A stretch of 64,000 nt of DNA from Mesonia mobilis DSM 19841 (GCF_000423405.1 NZ_AUHX01000015.1:1-64000), one strand, 5' to 3'; positions 52,839-62,200 are shown, counted from the first letter of the stretch. Made by a program: numbers and translations. The notes: generated by a model from the sequence alone, not told the origin.

Positions 52839-54530
52839 ATGAAAAAAATTCAAGTTTTTCTTTTGATGAGCAGCTTGTTCATATTTGGCTGTAAAACTTC
52901 AGAAAATACAACTTCAACAACCACAGAACAAACAGTTCAAGTAAAAGATAGTCTTAAGACCATAAATGAAACTCCAAAATTAGTGGTGGGCATCGTGGTC
53001 GACCAAATGCGTTACGATTACCTTACTCGCTTTTGGGATAGATTTGGTGATGATGGATTTAAACGTTTAGTAAACGATGGTTTCAACTGTAAAAATAACC
53101 ATTACAATTACGCACCCACTAAAACTGCTCCCGGTCACGCATCGATATTCACTGGTACGAGTCCAAAAAACCACGGAATTATCGGGAACGATTGGTACAA
53201 TAAGTTTGAAAAACAAATGGTGTATTGCGCCGGAGATACGAATGTTGAACCTTTAGGAACCGCATCAAGCGCCGGGAAAATGTCGCCACACCGAATGGTT
53301 TCTACCAGTTTTGCCGATCAAAACCGTTTACATACACAGTTTAAAGGAAAAACCATTGGGGTTTCTGTAAAAGATCGCGGAGCTATTTTGCCGGCAGGTC
53401 ACTCGGCTAACGGAGCTTATTGGTTTGAAGGTGGCGAAAACGGAAACTTTATTTCGAGTACCTATTATTTTGAAGAATTACCAACTTGGGTGCAAGATTT
53501 TAATGCTGAAAAGCATGCTGAAAAATACCTGAAAACTTGGAATACACTTTACCCGATTGAAACTTATACCGAAAGCGGAATCGATAAAAACACCTACGAA
53601 TATAGCTTTAGAAATAATGAAACAGCAGCATTTCCGTACGATTTAAAGGCTTTAAGTAAAGATAACGGGATCACCAGTATTTTGAAAAATACACCCTTCG
53701 GAAATAGCTTAACCACAGATTTTGCACTGGCCGCTATCGATGCAGAACAATTAGGTAAAGATAAAATTACCGATGTGTTGACGCTAAGTTATTCGTGTAC
53801 CGATTATATAGGGCATAATTTCGGCGTAAATTCAAAAGAAGTTGAAGATACTTATTTGAGATTAGATCAAGATATCGCTAGATTTTTAGGGTATTTAGAT
53901 GAAAAGGTAGGCGAAGGAAATTATACTATTTTTCTTACGGCAGATCACGGTGCGGTCGATGTTCCGAAATATTTAAGCCAGAAGAAAATACCTTCAGGCT
54001 ATTTCCCGATGCATCAGTTTGAAAAAGATGTAAAAACGTATTTAGGGAACGAGTATGGTGCGATCGATCTCATTGAAAATATCTCGAACAATCAAGTGTT
54101 TTTCAATTACGAAAGTTTAAAAAGTAGAAATATTGAAGCAGAAGATCTAGCTGAAAATTTAAAAGCTTTTATGCTTACTTACGAGCATATTTACAAAGTT
54201 TTTACGCGTGAAATGCTAGAAAACGGAACTTACCAAAACGGAATTGAAGCATTGGTGCAAAATGGTTTCAATCAAAAAAGAAGTGGAGATATCGCTTTTG
54301 AATTTGATCCTGCTTACATTTCTTACCCTGAGAAAGGTTCAACACACGGAAGTGCTTTAAGTCACGACACGCACGTGCCGCTTATTTTCTTCGGTAAAGG
54401 AATTAATGCCGGAGCAACGACAGAACGTACAGAAATTACAGATATTGCGCCTACTATTTCAGCTTTATTAGGAATTTCTTTCCCTAACGGAATGACGGGA
54501 AAAGTACTTTATAAAATTATCGATAAATAA
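52839..54530 (+). CDS. Alkaline phosphatase superfamily lipoprotein, PafA-like
   Basis: 563 residues. Lipobox FIFGC (Cys18) indicates a lipoprotein, then a Thr/Ser-rich linker (20–45). Metal-binding VVDQMRYDYL with Asp54 and the nucleophile region PTKTAPGHASIFTGT (Thr96 the likely nucleophile) match the PafA phosphate-monoesterase type. FLTADHGAVDVPKYL and GSTHGSALSHDTHVPLIFF provide the remaining zinc ligands. Such enzymes release phosphate outside the cytoplasm and are common in marine Bacteroidota. Single-gene unit; convergent with the GT2 trio. Confidence 0.92.
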   Translation: MKKIQVFLLMSSLFIFGCKTSENTTSTTTEQTVQVKDSLKTINETPKLVVGIVVDQMRYDYLTRFWDRFGDDGFKRLVNDGFNCKNNHYNYAPTKTAPGHASIFTGTSPKNHGIIGNDWYNKFEKQMVYCAGDTNVEPLGTASSAGKMSPHRMVSTSFADQNRLHTQFKGKTIGVSVKDRGAILPAGHSANGAYWFEGGENGNFISSTYYFEELPTWVQDFNAEKHAEKYLKTWNTLYPIETYTESGIDKNTYEYSFRNNETAAFPYDLKALSKDNGITSILKNTPFGNSLTTDFALAAIDAEQLGKDKITDVLTLSYSCTDYIGHNFGVNSKEVEDTYLRLDQDIARFLGYLDEKVGEGNYTIFLTADHGAVDVPKYLSQKKIPSGYFPMHQFEKDVKTYLGNEYGAIDLIENISNNQVFFNYESLKSRNIEAEDLAENLKAFMLTYEHIYKVFTREMLENGTYQNGIEALVQNGFNQKRSGDIAFEFDPAYISYPEKGSTHGSALSHDTHVPLIFFGKGINAGATTERTEITDIAPTISALLGISFPNGMTGKVLYKIIDK

Positions 54531-54557
54531 GCGGATTACTTTAGGTTGAATAATTTT

Positions 54558-54584
54558 CCTGCAAGGTTTTAGAAACCTTGTAGG
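54558..54584. repeat. Imperfect palindrome (CCTGCAAGGTTT-type)
   Basis: CCTGCAAGGTTT (54558–54569) pairs with AAACCTTGTAGG (54573–54584) with one G·T step and a 3-nt loop. It lies between convergent genes without a following U run on either strand, so it is more likely an interspersed repeat than a standard terminator. A similar motif is familiar from Bacteroidota intergenic DNA, from memory only. Confidence 0.6.
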
Positions 54585-54630
54585 TATTTTAAATCTTGAA
54601 CATGACTGTTGAAATTAATAGGTAAAGAAA

Positions 54631-55479
54631 TTAAAAGAGTTTCTCTTTTATTTTTTTCCAACGGTATTTTCTAATCCATTTGCCTTCTTCTGGACTCACC
54701 AGAGAAGGCAATTTTTTTTGTTTCGCCTGTACATATCCTTGTAAATAATCCTTCAGCAAAAGCGGTTGTTTTTTACGCATTGCTAGTTTTAAAGAGGCGA
54801 TAAAGGTAATCGAAAAACCATAACCTAATTTGTAAAAAGCTTCTCCTTGTTTAAATTTAGCTGCATTATTATAGGTGTTTCCGGTAGGTCGCAAGTGTTT
54901 CACTTTTAGATCGGGTAAGGTTTTAATTTTCCAATCGTGATAAAGGCAAAGCAACTCATCAACGGTGTCCCAACCCATTGAAGGTTTGAGTCCACCAATA
55001 GCTTTAAAGCATTCTTTTCGGTAAGCTTTTAAAGCTCCGCGAATATGATCTTTATTGGTTAAACTCTCTAATTTCCAGTCACCATCTTTTTCGATGTAGC
55101 AAAAACCACCGACCATTCCCAATTTTTGATCTTGCTGAAACTCTTCTGCTAAACGCTCTAAATAATTCTTCGGAAAAATTAAATCCGCATCATATTTACA
55201 GATCACGTCATAATTTTCATCGAGTTGCTCAAAACCCTTGTAGAAAGCATTTATAATTTTACTTCCCGGTAAATGCTTCGAAGAAGATGTATTGTTGAAA
55301 AGCTGAATAAAAGGAAATTCAGCTGAAAATTTCTCTACAATAGCGGCCGTTTCATCGGTAGAATTGTCATTCACCACCAACACTTTTTTGGGTAAAAGCG
55401 TTTGGGAAGCTAACGATCGTAGCGTTTTTTCAATACAATCGACTTCATTATGCGCAGGAATAACAATATAGAATTTCAT
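54631..55479 (-). CDS. Glycosyltransferase family 2
   Basis: 282-residue GT-A transferase: FYIVIPAHNEVDCIEKTLRS, VVNDNSTDET (about 36–45), YDADLIFPKNYLE (DxD equivalent) and AIGGLKPSMGWDTVDEL. The basic C-terminus (RKYRWKKIKEKLF) may attach to membrane. It is the last gene of a three-gene minus-strand run after a KASIII-like enzyme and a methyltransferase. A lipid- or aryl-modifying role is possible from that context, not shown. Confidence 0.9.
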   Translation of the reverse strand: MKFYIVIPAHNEVDCIEKTLRSLASQTLLPKKVLVVNDNSTDETAAIVEKFSAEFPFIQLFNNTSSSKHLPGSKIINAFYKGFEQLDENYDVICKYDADLIFPKNYLERLAEEFQQDQKLGMVGGFCYIEKDGDWKLESLTNKDHIRGALKAYRKECFKAIGGLKPSMGWDTVDELLCLYHDWKIKTLPDLKVKHLRPTGNTYNNAAKFKQGEAFYKLGYGFSITFIASLKLAMRKKQPLLLKDYLQGYVQAKQKKLPSLVSPEEGKWIRKYRWKKIKEKLF

Positions 55480-55482
55480 AAA

Positions 55483-56004
55483 CTAAGCCTTGCGTTCCGC
55501 ATAAACAATGTAATAACGCGGCGTGAATTTTCGAAGTATTGGTCGAATACCAAGTTTCTTTACTGGATTGGTCCATTTATCGCGTGCTTTAATTTCCCAG
55601 CCGGCTTTTTCTAACAACCAGTCAAATTGCCAATCTTCAAACTCGTGGTAATGCCGATCCCATTTTTCTTTACCTTGATAAGCTGTGGCAAACCATAACC
55701 GAAGCGGAATGGAAGCGACTAATTTCTGCGCTTTAATTTCTCGAAGTACATTAAACGGAGCGATAAGGTGTTCAAAAATTTCAAAAGCGGTGACTAGTTC
55801 TGCATCAGATTCTTTAACACTCGAAAAGTCGAGGTCAAGATCTTCGCCCTTGGTATTTTCAACCTCAAAACCTTCTTTTTGCATTATTTCAGAAAAAGGA
55901 TTTTTCACACCTAAATCTAACACTTGCGTTTTTTGAGGATGAACTTTTTCTAAAAATTCTAATGTTTTCTGGTAGCGTTTATCGGGATAAGTATTTTCGT
56001 ACAA
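55483..56004 (-). CDS. SAM-dependent methyltransferase-like protein
   Basis: 173 residues, class I methyltransferase fold of the shortened MetW/UbiE-like kind. QVLDLGVKNPFSEIM replaces the usual E/DxGxGxG loop, and LVTAFEIFEHL matches motif IV of the family (…EVLEHL). The glycine-rich loop is degenerate, so SAM binding is uncertain. Spacings are 3 bp to both neighbours, so it belongs to the same operon as the KASIII-like and GT2 genes. Confidence 0.72.
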   Translation of the reverse strand: MYENTYPDKRYQKTLEFLEKVHPQKTQVLDLGVKNPFSEIMQKEGFEVENTKGEDLDLDFSSVKESDAELVTAFEIFEHLIAPFNVLREIKAQKLVASIPLRLWFATAYQGKEKWDRHYHEFEDWQFDWLLEKAGWEIKARDKWTNPVKKLGIRPILRKFTPRYYIVYAERKA

Positions 56005-56007
56005 AGC

Positions 56008-57072
56008 TTAAATTTTATAAACCAGCGCATTAATATTCATTCCAGCGCCGACACTCGCAAATATAACAACATCTCCTTTTTCTATGTGTTGATTTTCCAG
56101 TTGATTTTTTTTGACTAGATCTAATAACGTTGGAAGTGTCGCTACAGAACTATTTCCCAATTCAGCAATACTCATCGGCATCACGTGTTCAGGCATTTCT
56201 TTTTCGTAAAGCTTATAGAAACGTTCACAAATGGCTTGATCCATTTTTTCATTGGCTTGATGAATGAAAATTTTACTAATCTCATCAATTCCATAGCCAC
56301 TTTTATCTAAGCAATTTTTCATCGCTTGCGGAACGTAACTCAATGCAAAGTTGTAAATTTTTCTTCCGTTCATTTTAATGTAACGGGTTTCTCTTTTCAG
56401 TTCTTGGTTATACGAAGCTTCAAAAGTTAAATAAAAAGCTTCATCGGTAGCATAAGTAGCACTTTCGTGAGCAATTATACCATTGTCGTGTTCATCTTCC
56501 ACTTTTTCAATAATCGTTGCACCGGCACCATCGCTAAAAATCATACTATCACGATCATGAATATCAACCACGCGAGAGAGCGTTTCAGCACCAATCACTA
56601 AACATTTTTTTGCCATTCCTGCTTTGATAAATGCTTGCGCTTGGATAACACCTTCTAACCAACCCGGGCAACCAAAAACCACATCATAAGCCACGCAAGA
56701 AGGATTTTTAATTTGCAGGTAATTTTTTACACGACTTCCTAAACTTGGTACGGCATCGCTCTGGGTATTTTTATATTTTACGTCGCCAAAATTTTGGGCA
56801 ACAATAATATAATCTAAGGTTTCTCGGTCGATACCGGCATTTTCGATTGCATTTTCTGCAGCTTTACCGGCCAGATCTGAAGCGGTTAAATCGTTATGAG
56901 CATAACGGCGTTCTTCTATTCCTGTGATTTTTTTGAATTTTCTAATAATCAATTCATTCCCGCCGGGAATAGGAGTTCCGTCTTCATTAAGGAATTCGTG
57001 TTCTAAGAAATCAGAATTTTTAACTCTGGTTTCTGGTATGCAACTGCCTACTCCTGTTATTTTTATCGACAT
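56008..57072 (-). CDS. 3-oxoacyl-ACP synthase III-like ketosynthase
   Basis: 354-residue thiolase-fold enzyme. The complete Cys-His-Asn triad is visible: Cys135 in VVFGCPGWLEG, His271 in IFIHQANEKM, and Asn307 in AELGNSSVATLP. The core FabH fatty-acid initiator is usually about 320–335 residues and genome neighbours differ, so this is more likely a specialised KASIII of the Bacteroidota type. It heads a three-gene operon with a methyltransferase and a glycosyltransferase. Confidence 0.88.
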   Translation of the reverse strand: MSIKITGVGSCIPETRVKNSDFLEHEFLNEDGTPIPGGNELIIRKFKKITGIEERRYAHNDLTASDLAGKAAENAIENAGIDRETLDYIIVAQNFGDVKYKNTQSDAVPSLGSRVKNYLQIKNPSCVAYDVVFGCPGWLEGVIQAQAFIKAGMAKKCLVIGAETLSRVVDIHDRDSMIFSDGAGATIIEKVEDEHDNGIIAHESATYATDEAFYLTFEASYNQELKRETRYIKMNGRKIYNFALSYVPQAMKNCLDKSGYGIDEISKIFIHQANEKMDQAICERFYKLYEKEMPEHVMPMSIAELGNSSVATLPTLLDLVKKNQLENQHIEKGDVVIFASVGAGMNINALVYKI

Positions 57073-57212
57073 AACTGTTTTTTTACCTATCTAAACACCA
57101 AACTAAGCATAATATTTTTTAGAATGAATAGAAAAATGAAGAGAAATGTATTTGTTGAATTTTTAAAAGTAAATGAATCATTTTTCTGAGAAAATGATAA
57201 ATATCAGTTCAT

Positions 57213-57244
57213 AAAAAAAGCCCAATCGATGGATTGGGCTTTTT
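57213..57244 (-). terminator. gcvP terminator
   Basis: Perfect 9-bp stem AGCCCAATC (57219–57227) / GATTGGGCT (57232–57240), GATG loop, A and T runs on both sides; 22 nt after the gcvP stop on the minus strand. The remaining gap to 57072 is the AT-rich leader of the ketosynthase gene. Confidence 0.88.
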
Positions 57245-57265
57245 GGTTTATTATGAATATTGAAA

Positions 57266-60115
57266 TTATTCAGAATCCATATACGTTTCAATAGGATCAC
57301 AAGTACACATTAAATTACGATCACCATAAGCATCGTCTACACGTCTTACTGAAGGCCAAAATTTATTATCGGCAACATACGCTAACGGGAAAGCGGCTTC
57401 TTGGCGAGAGTAAGGTAAATTCCACTCATTGCTTGTTAGCATTTCCATCGTATGTGGTGCGTTTTTCAATAAGTTGTTTTCTTGATCTTCGATCGCGTCA
57501 ATTTCTTCTTTAATTGAATTTAAAGCATCACAAAAACGGTCTAATTCGGCTTTGCTTTCACTTTCGGTAGGCTCGATCATCATCGTTCCGGCTACCGGGA
57601 AAGAAACGGTTGGTGAATGGAAACCATAATCAATTAAACGCTTAGCAATATCGACCACTTCAATTCCTTTTTCTTTAAAAGGTCTTAGGTCTAAAATCAT
57701 TTCGTGAGCTGCTCTACCACGTTCTCCCGAATAAAGCGTTTTAAAATGATTGTTTAAGCGTTCTTTAATGTAGTTTGCGTTTAAAATGGCGTGTTCGGTA
57801 GCAGATTTTAATCCTTTTGGACCTAGCATTGAAATGTAGGCGTAAGAAATTAAACAAACCAAAGAAGACCCCCAAGGCGCGGCAGAAATAGCTGAAATTG
57901 CATTTTCTCCACCGGTGTTAATGATCGGGTTACTTGGTAAAAATGGTACTAATTGCTTGGCAACACAAATTGGTCCAACTCCCGGTCCGCCACCACCGTG
58001 AGGGATCGCAAAAGTTTTATGTAAGTTTAAGTGACAAACATCGGCACCAATTTTCCCGGGATTGGTTAAACCAACTTGAGCGTTCATATTGGCTCCGTCC
58101 ATGTAAACTTGTCCGCCATTATCGTGAATAATCTGCGTGATCTCTTGGATAGCCGATTCAAATACCCCGTGTGTAGATGGATAAGTTACCATTAAGGCAG
58201 AAAGATTGTCTTTATATTTGATGGCTTTTTCGCGTAAATCTTCTACATCAATATTTCCTTTATCGGTAGATTTGGTTACGACCACTTTCATTCCTGCCAT
58301 GACTGCACTTGCCGGATTGGTTCCGTGAGCTGAAGAAGGAATTAAACAAATATTTCTATGGTGATCACCACGAGATTCGTGGTAAGCTTTAATCACCATT
58401 AAACCTGCAAACTCTCCTTGCGCTCCAGAGTTTGGCTGAAGTGAAGTTGCAGAAAAACCTGTAATTTCTGTTAACTGGTCTTCTAATCGCTTCAATACTT
58501 CTTGGTAACCGGCAGCTTGATCTACAGGAACAAACGGGTGAATATTACCCCATTGTGGGTAACTTAACGGAAGCATTTCTGCAGCCGCATTCAACTTCAT
58601 CGTACAAGAACCTAACGAGATCATCGAATGGTTTAACGATAAATCTTTGCGCTCTAATTTTTTGATGTAGCGCATCAATTCAGTTTCTGAATGATATTTG
58701 TTGAAAACCTCATTCGTCAAAAACTCAGTATCACGAGAAACCGATTGGTTTTCTAAAACGCTCTTTTCTAAAGTTTCAATTTTTATAGACTCTTTTCCGG
58801 CAACGTGTGCAAAAACAGCAACGATGTTGTTTAAGTCGTTTAAGGTTGTAGCTTCATTAATCGAGATCGAAACCGTTTCGGCATCTGGATAATAGAAGTT
58901 AATTTCACTAGCTTCAGCTACTTCTTTAATTTTTTCAGCATCCGCTTTTACCTGAATCGTATCAAAATACAATTCATTCGTTTGGTAATAACCTAATTTT
59001 TCAAGCGCATTTGCTAATTCAGCGGTAGAACGATGCACTTTATTCGCAATGTATTCTAAACCTTTTGGTCCGTGATATACCGCGTACATTCCTGCCATTA
59101 CCGCTAGTAAAACCTGAGCAGTACAAATATTAGAAGTTGCTTTGTCTCTTTTAATATGTTGCTCACGCGTTTGAAGCGCCATTCTTAAAGCAGGTTTCCC
59201 ATCGGCATCTTTGGTAACTCCAATAATTCTTCCGGGAATATTTCTTTTGTAGGCTTCTTTAGTCGCAAAAAATGCAGCGTGCGGTCCGCCATAACCTAAC
59301 GGAATCCCGAAACGTTGGGTAGTACCAACTACTACATCGGCTCCAAATTCTCCCGGAGCACGTAATTTTACTAAACTTAAAATATCTGCTGCTACCGCAA
59401 CCTTAATTCCTGCATCGTTCGCTTTTTGAACAAAACCTGCGTAATCGTAAATTTTACCTGAAGCTCCCGGATATTGTACTAAGGCCCCGAAAAATTCAGA
59501 AGAAAAATCAAATTCTTCGTGATTTCCTATAACTAATTCTATGGCTAAAGGTTCTGCTCTGGTTTCTAATAAAGAAAGTGTTTGTGGTAATACTTCTTCA
59601 GAAACAAAAAACTTAACGACCTTATTTTTTTTCTGAGCGCGATCTCTTACGGCAAAAAGCAACGTCATCGCTTCTGCAGCTGCGGTCGCTTCATCTAATA
59701 AAGAAGCATTTGCTAATTCTAAACCGGTAAGATCGACGATCATCGTCTGAAAGTTTACTAAGGCTTCTAAACGACCTTGCGCAATTTCTGCTTGGTAAGG
59801 CGTGTAAGCGGTATACCAACCCGGATTTTCTAAAATATTTCGTTGAATAACCGGCGGAATAATAGCTTGGTGATATCCTAACCCAATATAGGTTTTGAAA
59901 AGTTTATTTTTTTGAGCTAATTTGGTAATGTGCTCTAAATATTCTTGCTCGCTTAACGCTTCCGGTAAGTCTAATTCTTTTTCTAATTTAATGCCATCAG
60001 GTAAAGTTTCGTAGATCAACTGGTCGAGTGAATCTACTCCGATGGTTTTCAACATTTCTGAAATGTTCTCAGGCCTTGGGCCTATGTGTCTTAACGCAAA
60101 AGAATCTGTATTCAT
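57266..60115 (-). CDS. gcvP: Glycine dehydrogenase (P-protein of the glycine cleavage system)
   Basis: PLP enzyme decarboxylating glycine and passing the aminomethyl group to H-protein. 949 residues from the ATG at 60115 (start [14 protein letters not shown]). An in-frame start at 60157 would overlap the −7 box and is rejected. The single-chain form (N- and C-halves fused) is complete: [19 protein letters not shown] and [19 protein letters not shown]. The PLP-lysine motif is [18 protein letters not shown]. Stand-alone transcription unit; gcvT and gcvH are not in the window. Confidence 0.96.
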   Translation of the reverse strand: MNTDSFALRHIGPRPENISEMLKTIGVDSLDQLIYETLPDGIKLEKELDLPEALSEQEYLEHITKLAQKNKLFKTYIGLGYHQAIIPPVIQRNILENPGWYTAYTPYQAEIAQGRLEALVNFQTMIVDLTGLELANASLLDEATAAAEAMTLLFAVRDRAQKKNKVVKFFVSEEVLPQTLSLLETRAEPLAIELVIGNHEEFDFSSEFFGALVQYPGASGKIYDYAGFVQKANDAGIKVAVAADILSLVKLRAPGEFGADVVVGTTQRFGIPLGYGGPHAAFFATKEAYKRNIPGRIIGVTKDADGKPALRMALQTREQHIKRDKATSNICTAQVLLAVMAGMYAVYHGPKGLEYIANKVHRSTAELANALEKLGYYQTNELYFDTIQVKADAEKIKEVAEASEINFYYPDAETVSISINEATTLNDLNNIVAVFAHVAGKESIKIETLEKSVLENQSVSRDTEFLTNEVFNKYHSETELMRYIKKLERKDLSLNHSMISLGSCTMKLNAAAEMLPLSYPQWGNIHPFVPVDQAAGYQEVLKRLEDQLTEITGFSATSLQPNSGAQGEFAGLMVIKAYHESRGDHHRNICLIPSSAHGTNPASAVMAGMKVVVTKSTDKGNIDVEDLREKAIKYKDNLSALMVTYPSTHGVFESAIQEITQIIHDNGGQVYMDGANMNAQVGLTNPGKIGADVCHLNLHKTFAIPHGGGGPGVGPICVAKQLVPFLPSNPIINTGGENAISAISAAPWGSSLVCLISYAYISMLGPKGLKSATEHAILNANYIKERLNNHFKTLYSGERGRAAHEMILDLRPFKEKGIEVVDIAKRLIDYGFHSPTVSFPVAGTMMIEPTESESKAELDRFCDALNSIKEEIDAIEDQENNLLKNAPHTMEMLTSNEWNLPYSRQEAAFPLAYVADNKFWPSVRRVDDAYGDRNLMCTCDPIETYMDSE

Positions 60116-60146
60116 CAGCTTTAAAAATTGTTGTGATTGTGGTGCG

Positions 60147-60154
60147 CAAAAATA
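60147..60154 (-). promoter_or_regulatory. −7 box of gcvP
   Basis: On the minus strand, TATTTTTG matches TAnnTTTG 31 nt before the start codon. The −33 element is unclear. I see no glycine riboswitch fold in the short leader. Confidence 0.45.
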
Positions 60155-60296
60155 CAATTTTAAAAATGATTTTTAATCGAAGTTATTCACTTTAAATGAA
60201 TGAATTGTTGACAATTTCTTAACTGAATATTTCTTAAAATCTTTTTTTTGAATTTTTATGCTGAATTAAGTGTTTAAAATTGAATATTTAATAGTT

Positions 60297-60353
60297 CCTT
60301 CCCTTTGAAGGGAAGGTGGCTTATGTAACGAGAGTGAAATAAGTCGGAAGGGT
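60297..60353. repeat. Palindrome-rich intergenic repeat unit
   Basis: The gap 60116–60485 holds no gene. At 60297–60316 lies the 20-bp perfect palindrome CCTTCCCTTTGAAGGGAAGG. It is followed by a second, weaker inverted pair (CTTAT at 60320–60324 and ATAAG at 60339–60343) and by CGGAAGGG (60345–60352). The overall shape is that of an interspersed Bacteroidota repeat. A 68-residue minus-strand reading frame overlapping it looks accidental. Confidence 0.6.
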
Positions 60354-60473
60354 CGGATAGTTAATAAAGTTATTCCAACTTTTTGGCAGATTTCTTTAAA
60401 ATTAGTTTTTGTTATTGAAAAACTAAAGTTTAATTTATACTTCATAAACCACCAAGACTTTCTCCGCTTCACT

Positions 60474-60481
60474 TACCTTTG
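60474..60481 (+). promoter_or_regulatory. −7 box next to the UbiA-like start codon
   Basis: TACCTTTG matches TAnnTTTG and ends 4 nt before the ATG at 60486; the −33 TTG is not evident. This would give a transcript with virtually no leader. Confidence 0.35.
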
Positions 60482-60485
60482 CGAT

Positions 60486-61310
60486 ATGCAATGGCTAAAA
60501 GCAATTTTTAAATTTTACATCGATAGTAGCATTCACGTATCTTTAGCGGTTTGTGCATTAATGCTAACCAGTGCGTATGTGTTGCCTGTACAAATCTCAA
60601 CAGAATTAGTTGCTTTTGTGTTTTTAAGCACGATTACCGGTTATAATTTTGTGAAATTTGCTGGGGTAGCGAGGTTGCATCATATGAGTTTAGCAAAGAA
60701 CCTGCGCGTGATCCAACTGTTTTCTTTGGCTTGTTTCGTAGGATTACTAGTGATGGCAACCTATCAGCGGTTAGAGGTGATTTTAGTTTCAGCTTTTTTA
60801 GGAGTTTTTACGCTACTTTATGCGGTTCCTTTTTTGCCTCACCGAAAAAATTTACGCAGTTTACAAACTATCAAAGTTTTTATCATCGCTTTTGTGTGGG
60901 CAGGAACAGCAGTTTGGTTGCCGCTAGAGAACTTCAGTTTTGTATTTTCTGTTGAAGTGATGCTGCGATTTTTGCAGCTTTTTGTATTCGTGTTAGCCTT
61001 GATCATTCCTTTTGAAATTCGTGATCTTTCTTACGATAGTATGGAGTTAAAAACACTTCCGCAGTTAATAGGAGTAACCAAAACAAAAGGTTTGGGTTAT
61101 GTTTTTTTAATGGTCTTTTTGATCTTAGAAATTGTATTGACCACGCAAACTGAAAATTTACTTTCAGCAGCAATCATCGCTGTTACGTTAGGAGTAATGA
61201 TTTTCTTTTCTTCTAAAAAGCAATCAACGTATTATGCTTCTTTTTGGGTAGAATTAATTCCGATAATTTGGTTGGCATTATTGTGGGGAAGCCAAAATTT
61301 ATTTCTCTAA
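60486..61310 (+). CDS. UbiA-like integral membrane protein
   Basis: 274 residues with about eight membrane helices. The loop EIRDLSYDSMELKTLPQLIG carries the second Asp motif of UbiA prenyltransferases (Asp180, Asp184, then TLPxLxG). The first motif, NxxxDxxxD, is not present; the equivalent place reads TGYNFVKFAG. So either the protein is a divergent UbiA relative or has lost prenyltransferase activity. Its last 12 bp overlap the 3' end of the convergent anti-sigma gene. Function unknown. Confidence 0.7.
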   Translation: MQWLKAIFKFYIDSSIHVSLAVCALMLTSAYVLPVQISTELVAFVFLSTITGYNFVKFAGVARLHHMSLAKNLRVIQLFSLACFVGLLVMATYQRLEVILVSAFLGVFTLLYAVPFLPHRKNLRSLQTIKVFIIAFVWAGTAVWLPLENFSFVFSVEVMLRFLQLFVFVLALIIPFEIRDLSYDSMELKTLPQLIGVTKTKGLGYVFLMVFLILEIVLTTQTENLLSAAIIAVTLGVMIFFSSKKQSTYYASFWVELIPIIWLALLWGSQNLFL

Positions 61311-61559
61311 ATTTTCCTGAAGTAGTCTTTTTAATTCTAAACGTTCTTCTTCTTGAAGTGAAGTTAGTTTGGCTTTATTGCAAAGCTCGGTAAGTTTTTT
61401 ATTGCGCTCAGAGTAATCTTTGCACTTAGGACATTTGTCTAAATGTGTAAGTAGTTGTGCTCTTTCCCAATCTTCAGCTTCGTTATATTGAGCCTTATCG
61501 CAATAGCAATTTGCCTCAGAACATTTGCAGTATTCTTTATCGGTTTTCTCTGAACTCAT
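61299..61559 (-). CDS. Small zinc-finger anti-sigma-like protein
   Basis: 86 residues, no membrane helix. The motif LLTHLDKCPKC has the H-x3-C-x2-C spacing of zinc-binding anti-sigma (ZAS) domains. Upstream of it the N-terminal part has a separate Cys cluster CKCSEANCYC. The C-terminus is a charged helix rich in Glu, Leu and Lys. It follows the sigma-factor gene after 3 bp on the same strand, the usual order for sigma/anti-sigma pairs. A soluble zinc protein would sense redox or metal state rather than envelope signals; this is inference. Confidence 0.72.
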   Translation of the reverse strand: MSSEKTDKEYCKCSEANCYCDKAQYNEAEDWERAQLLTHLDKCPKCKDYSERNKKLTELCNKAKLTSLQEEERLELKRLLQENLEK

Positions 61560-61562
61560 AAA

Positions 61563-62123
61563 TTATTTTAACCATTTTTCTTCCATACATTCTGCTAAAG
61601 CAGTTCTTGCACGGTGAATAATTACCCATAGGTTAGACGGAGTGATGCCAAATTCATTACAAATAACTTCGGTATCAAAGTTATCGATGGTTTTCATCTT
61701 AAAAATTTTGGCGTGTTTGGGGTTAATCTTGTCTAGACAATCGTAGATGGCCGCACCTAATTCGTTGTTCACCAAATTGTCTTCTGCAGATTGCTCAAAA
61801 TTATCGGCTACTTTTTCTTCTAGCCATTCACCTTCTTGGTCTTCATCGGTGTAGTTTATTTTTACTTCTGCTTGTCCTTTTTTAGAATTGATCTTTCGGT
61901 AGTGATCTATAATTTTTCGTTTTAAGATCGAAATAAGCCAAGTGCGTTCGGTGGCTTCACCTTTAAAGTATTTTTTAGAACGCAAACCGGCCAAAAAAGT
62001 TTCAGAAATAAGATCTTTGGCAATCTCTCTATCGTTCACTCTCACAATGGCATAATTAAACAGATAGTCAGAATAGTCATCGACCCACCGGTCCGGATTT
62101 ATCTGATGTGTGTTTTCTGCCAT
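61563..62123 (-). CDS. ECF-type RNA polymerase sigma factor
   Basis: 186 residues from the ATG at 62123; an in-frame start at 62168 adds 15 residues and cannot be excluded. Region 2 is visible: DDYSDYLFNYAIVRVNDREIAKDLISETFL and the WLISILKRKIIDHYRK promoter-melting helix. Region 4 follows: LDKINPKHAKIFKMKTIDNF with a helix-turn-helix EVICNEFGITPSNLWVIIHRAR. The ~50-residue acidic linker between them (KINYTDEDQEGEWLEEKV) is longer than usual. The downstream ZAS protein is its likely regulator. Divergent from a glycosyltransferase gene. Confidence 0.9.
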   Translation of the reverse strand: MAENTHQINPDRWVDDYSDYLFNYAIVRVNDREIAKDLISETFLAGLRSKKYFKGEATERTWLISILKRKIIDHYRKINSKKGQAEVKINYTDEDQEGEWLEEKVADNFEQSAEDNLVNNELGAAIYDCLDKINPKHAKIFKMKTIDNFDTEVICNEFGITPSNLWVIIHRARTALAECMEEKWLK

Positions 62124-62200
62124 GAATAAACGTAGATTTGCGGTAAAATTACGAAGAAACTTTAGCATTTGTTTTTAAACATTGTGAAAAAAAACATAAA

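Noticed and set aside
57266-60157. Longer gcvP start at 60157
   Set aside because: It would include the TATTTTTG box in coding sequence; [14 protein letters not shown] at 60115 is the family start.
60116-60190. Possible glycine riboswitch upstream of gcvP
   Set aside because: The leader is too short and AT-rich; no conserved glycine aptamer elements are visible.
60266-60472. Minus-strand reading frame of 68 codons in the gcvP/UbiA-like gap
   Set aside because: It runs through the palindromic repeat, has no family resemblance and begins inside probable promoter DNA of the opposite gene.
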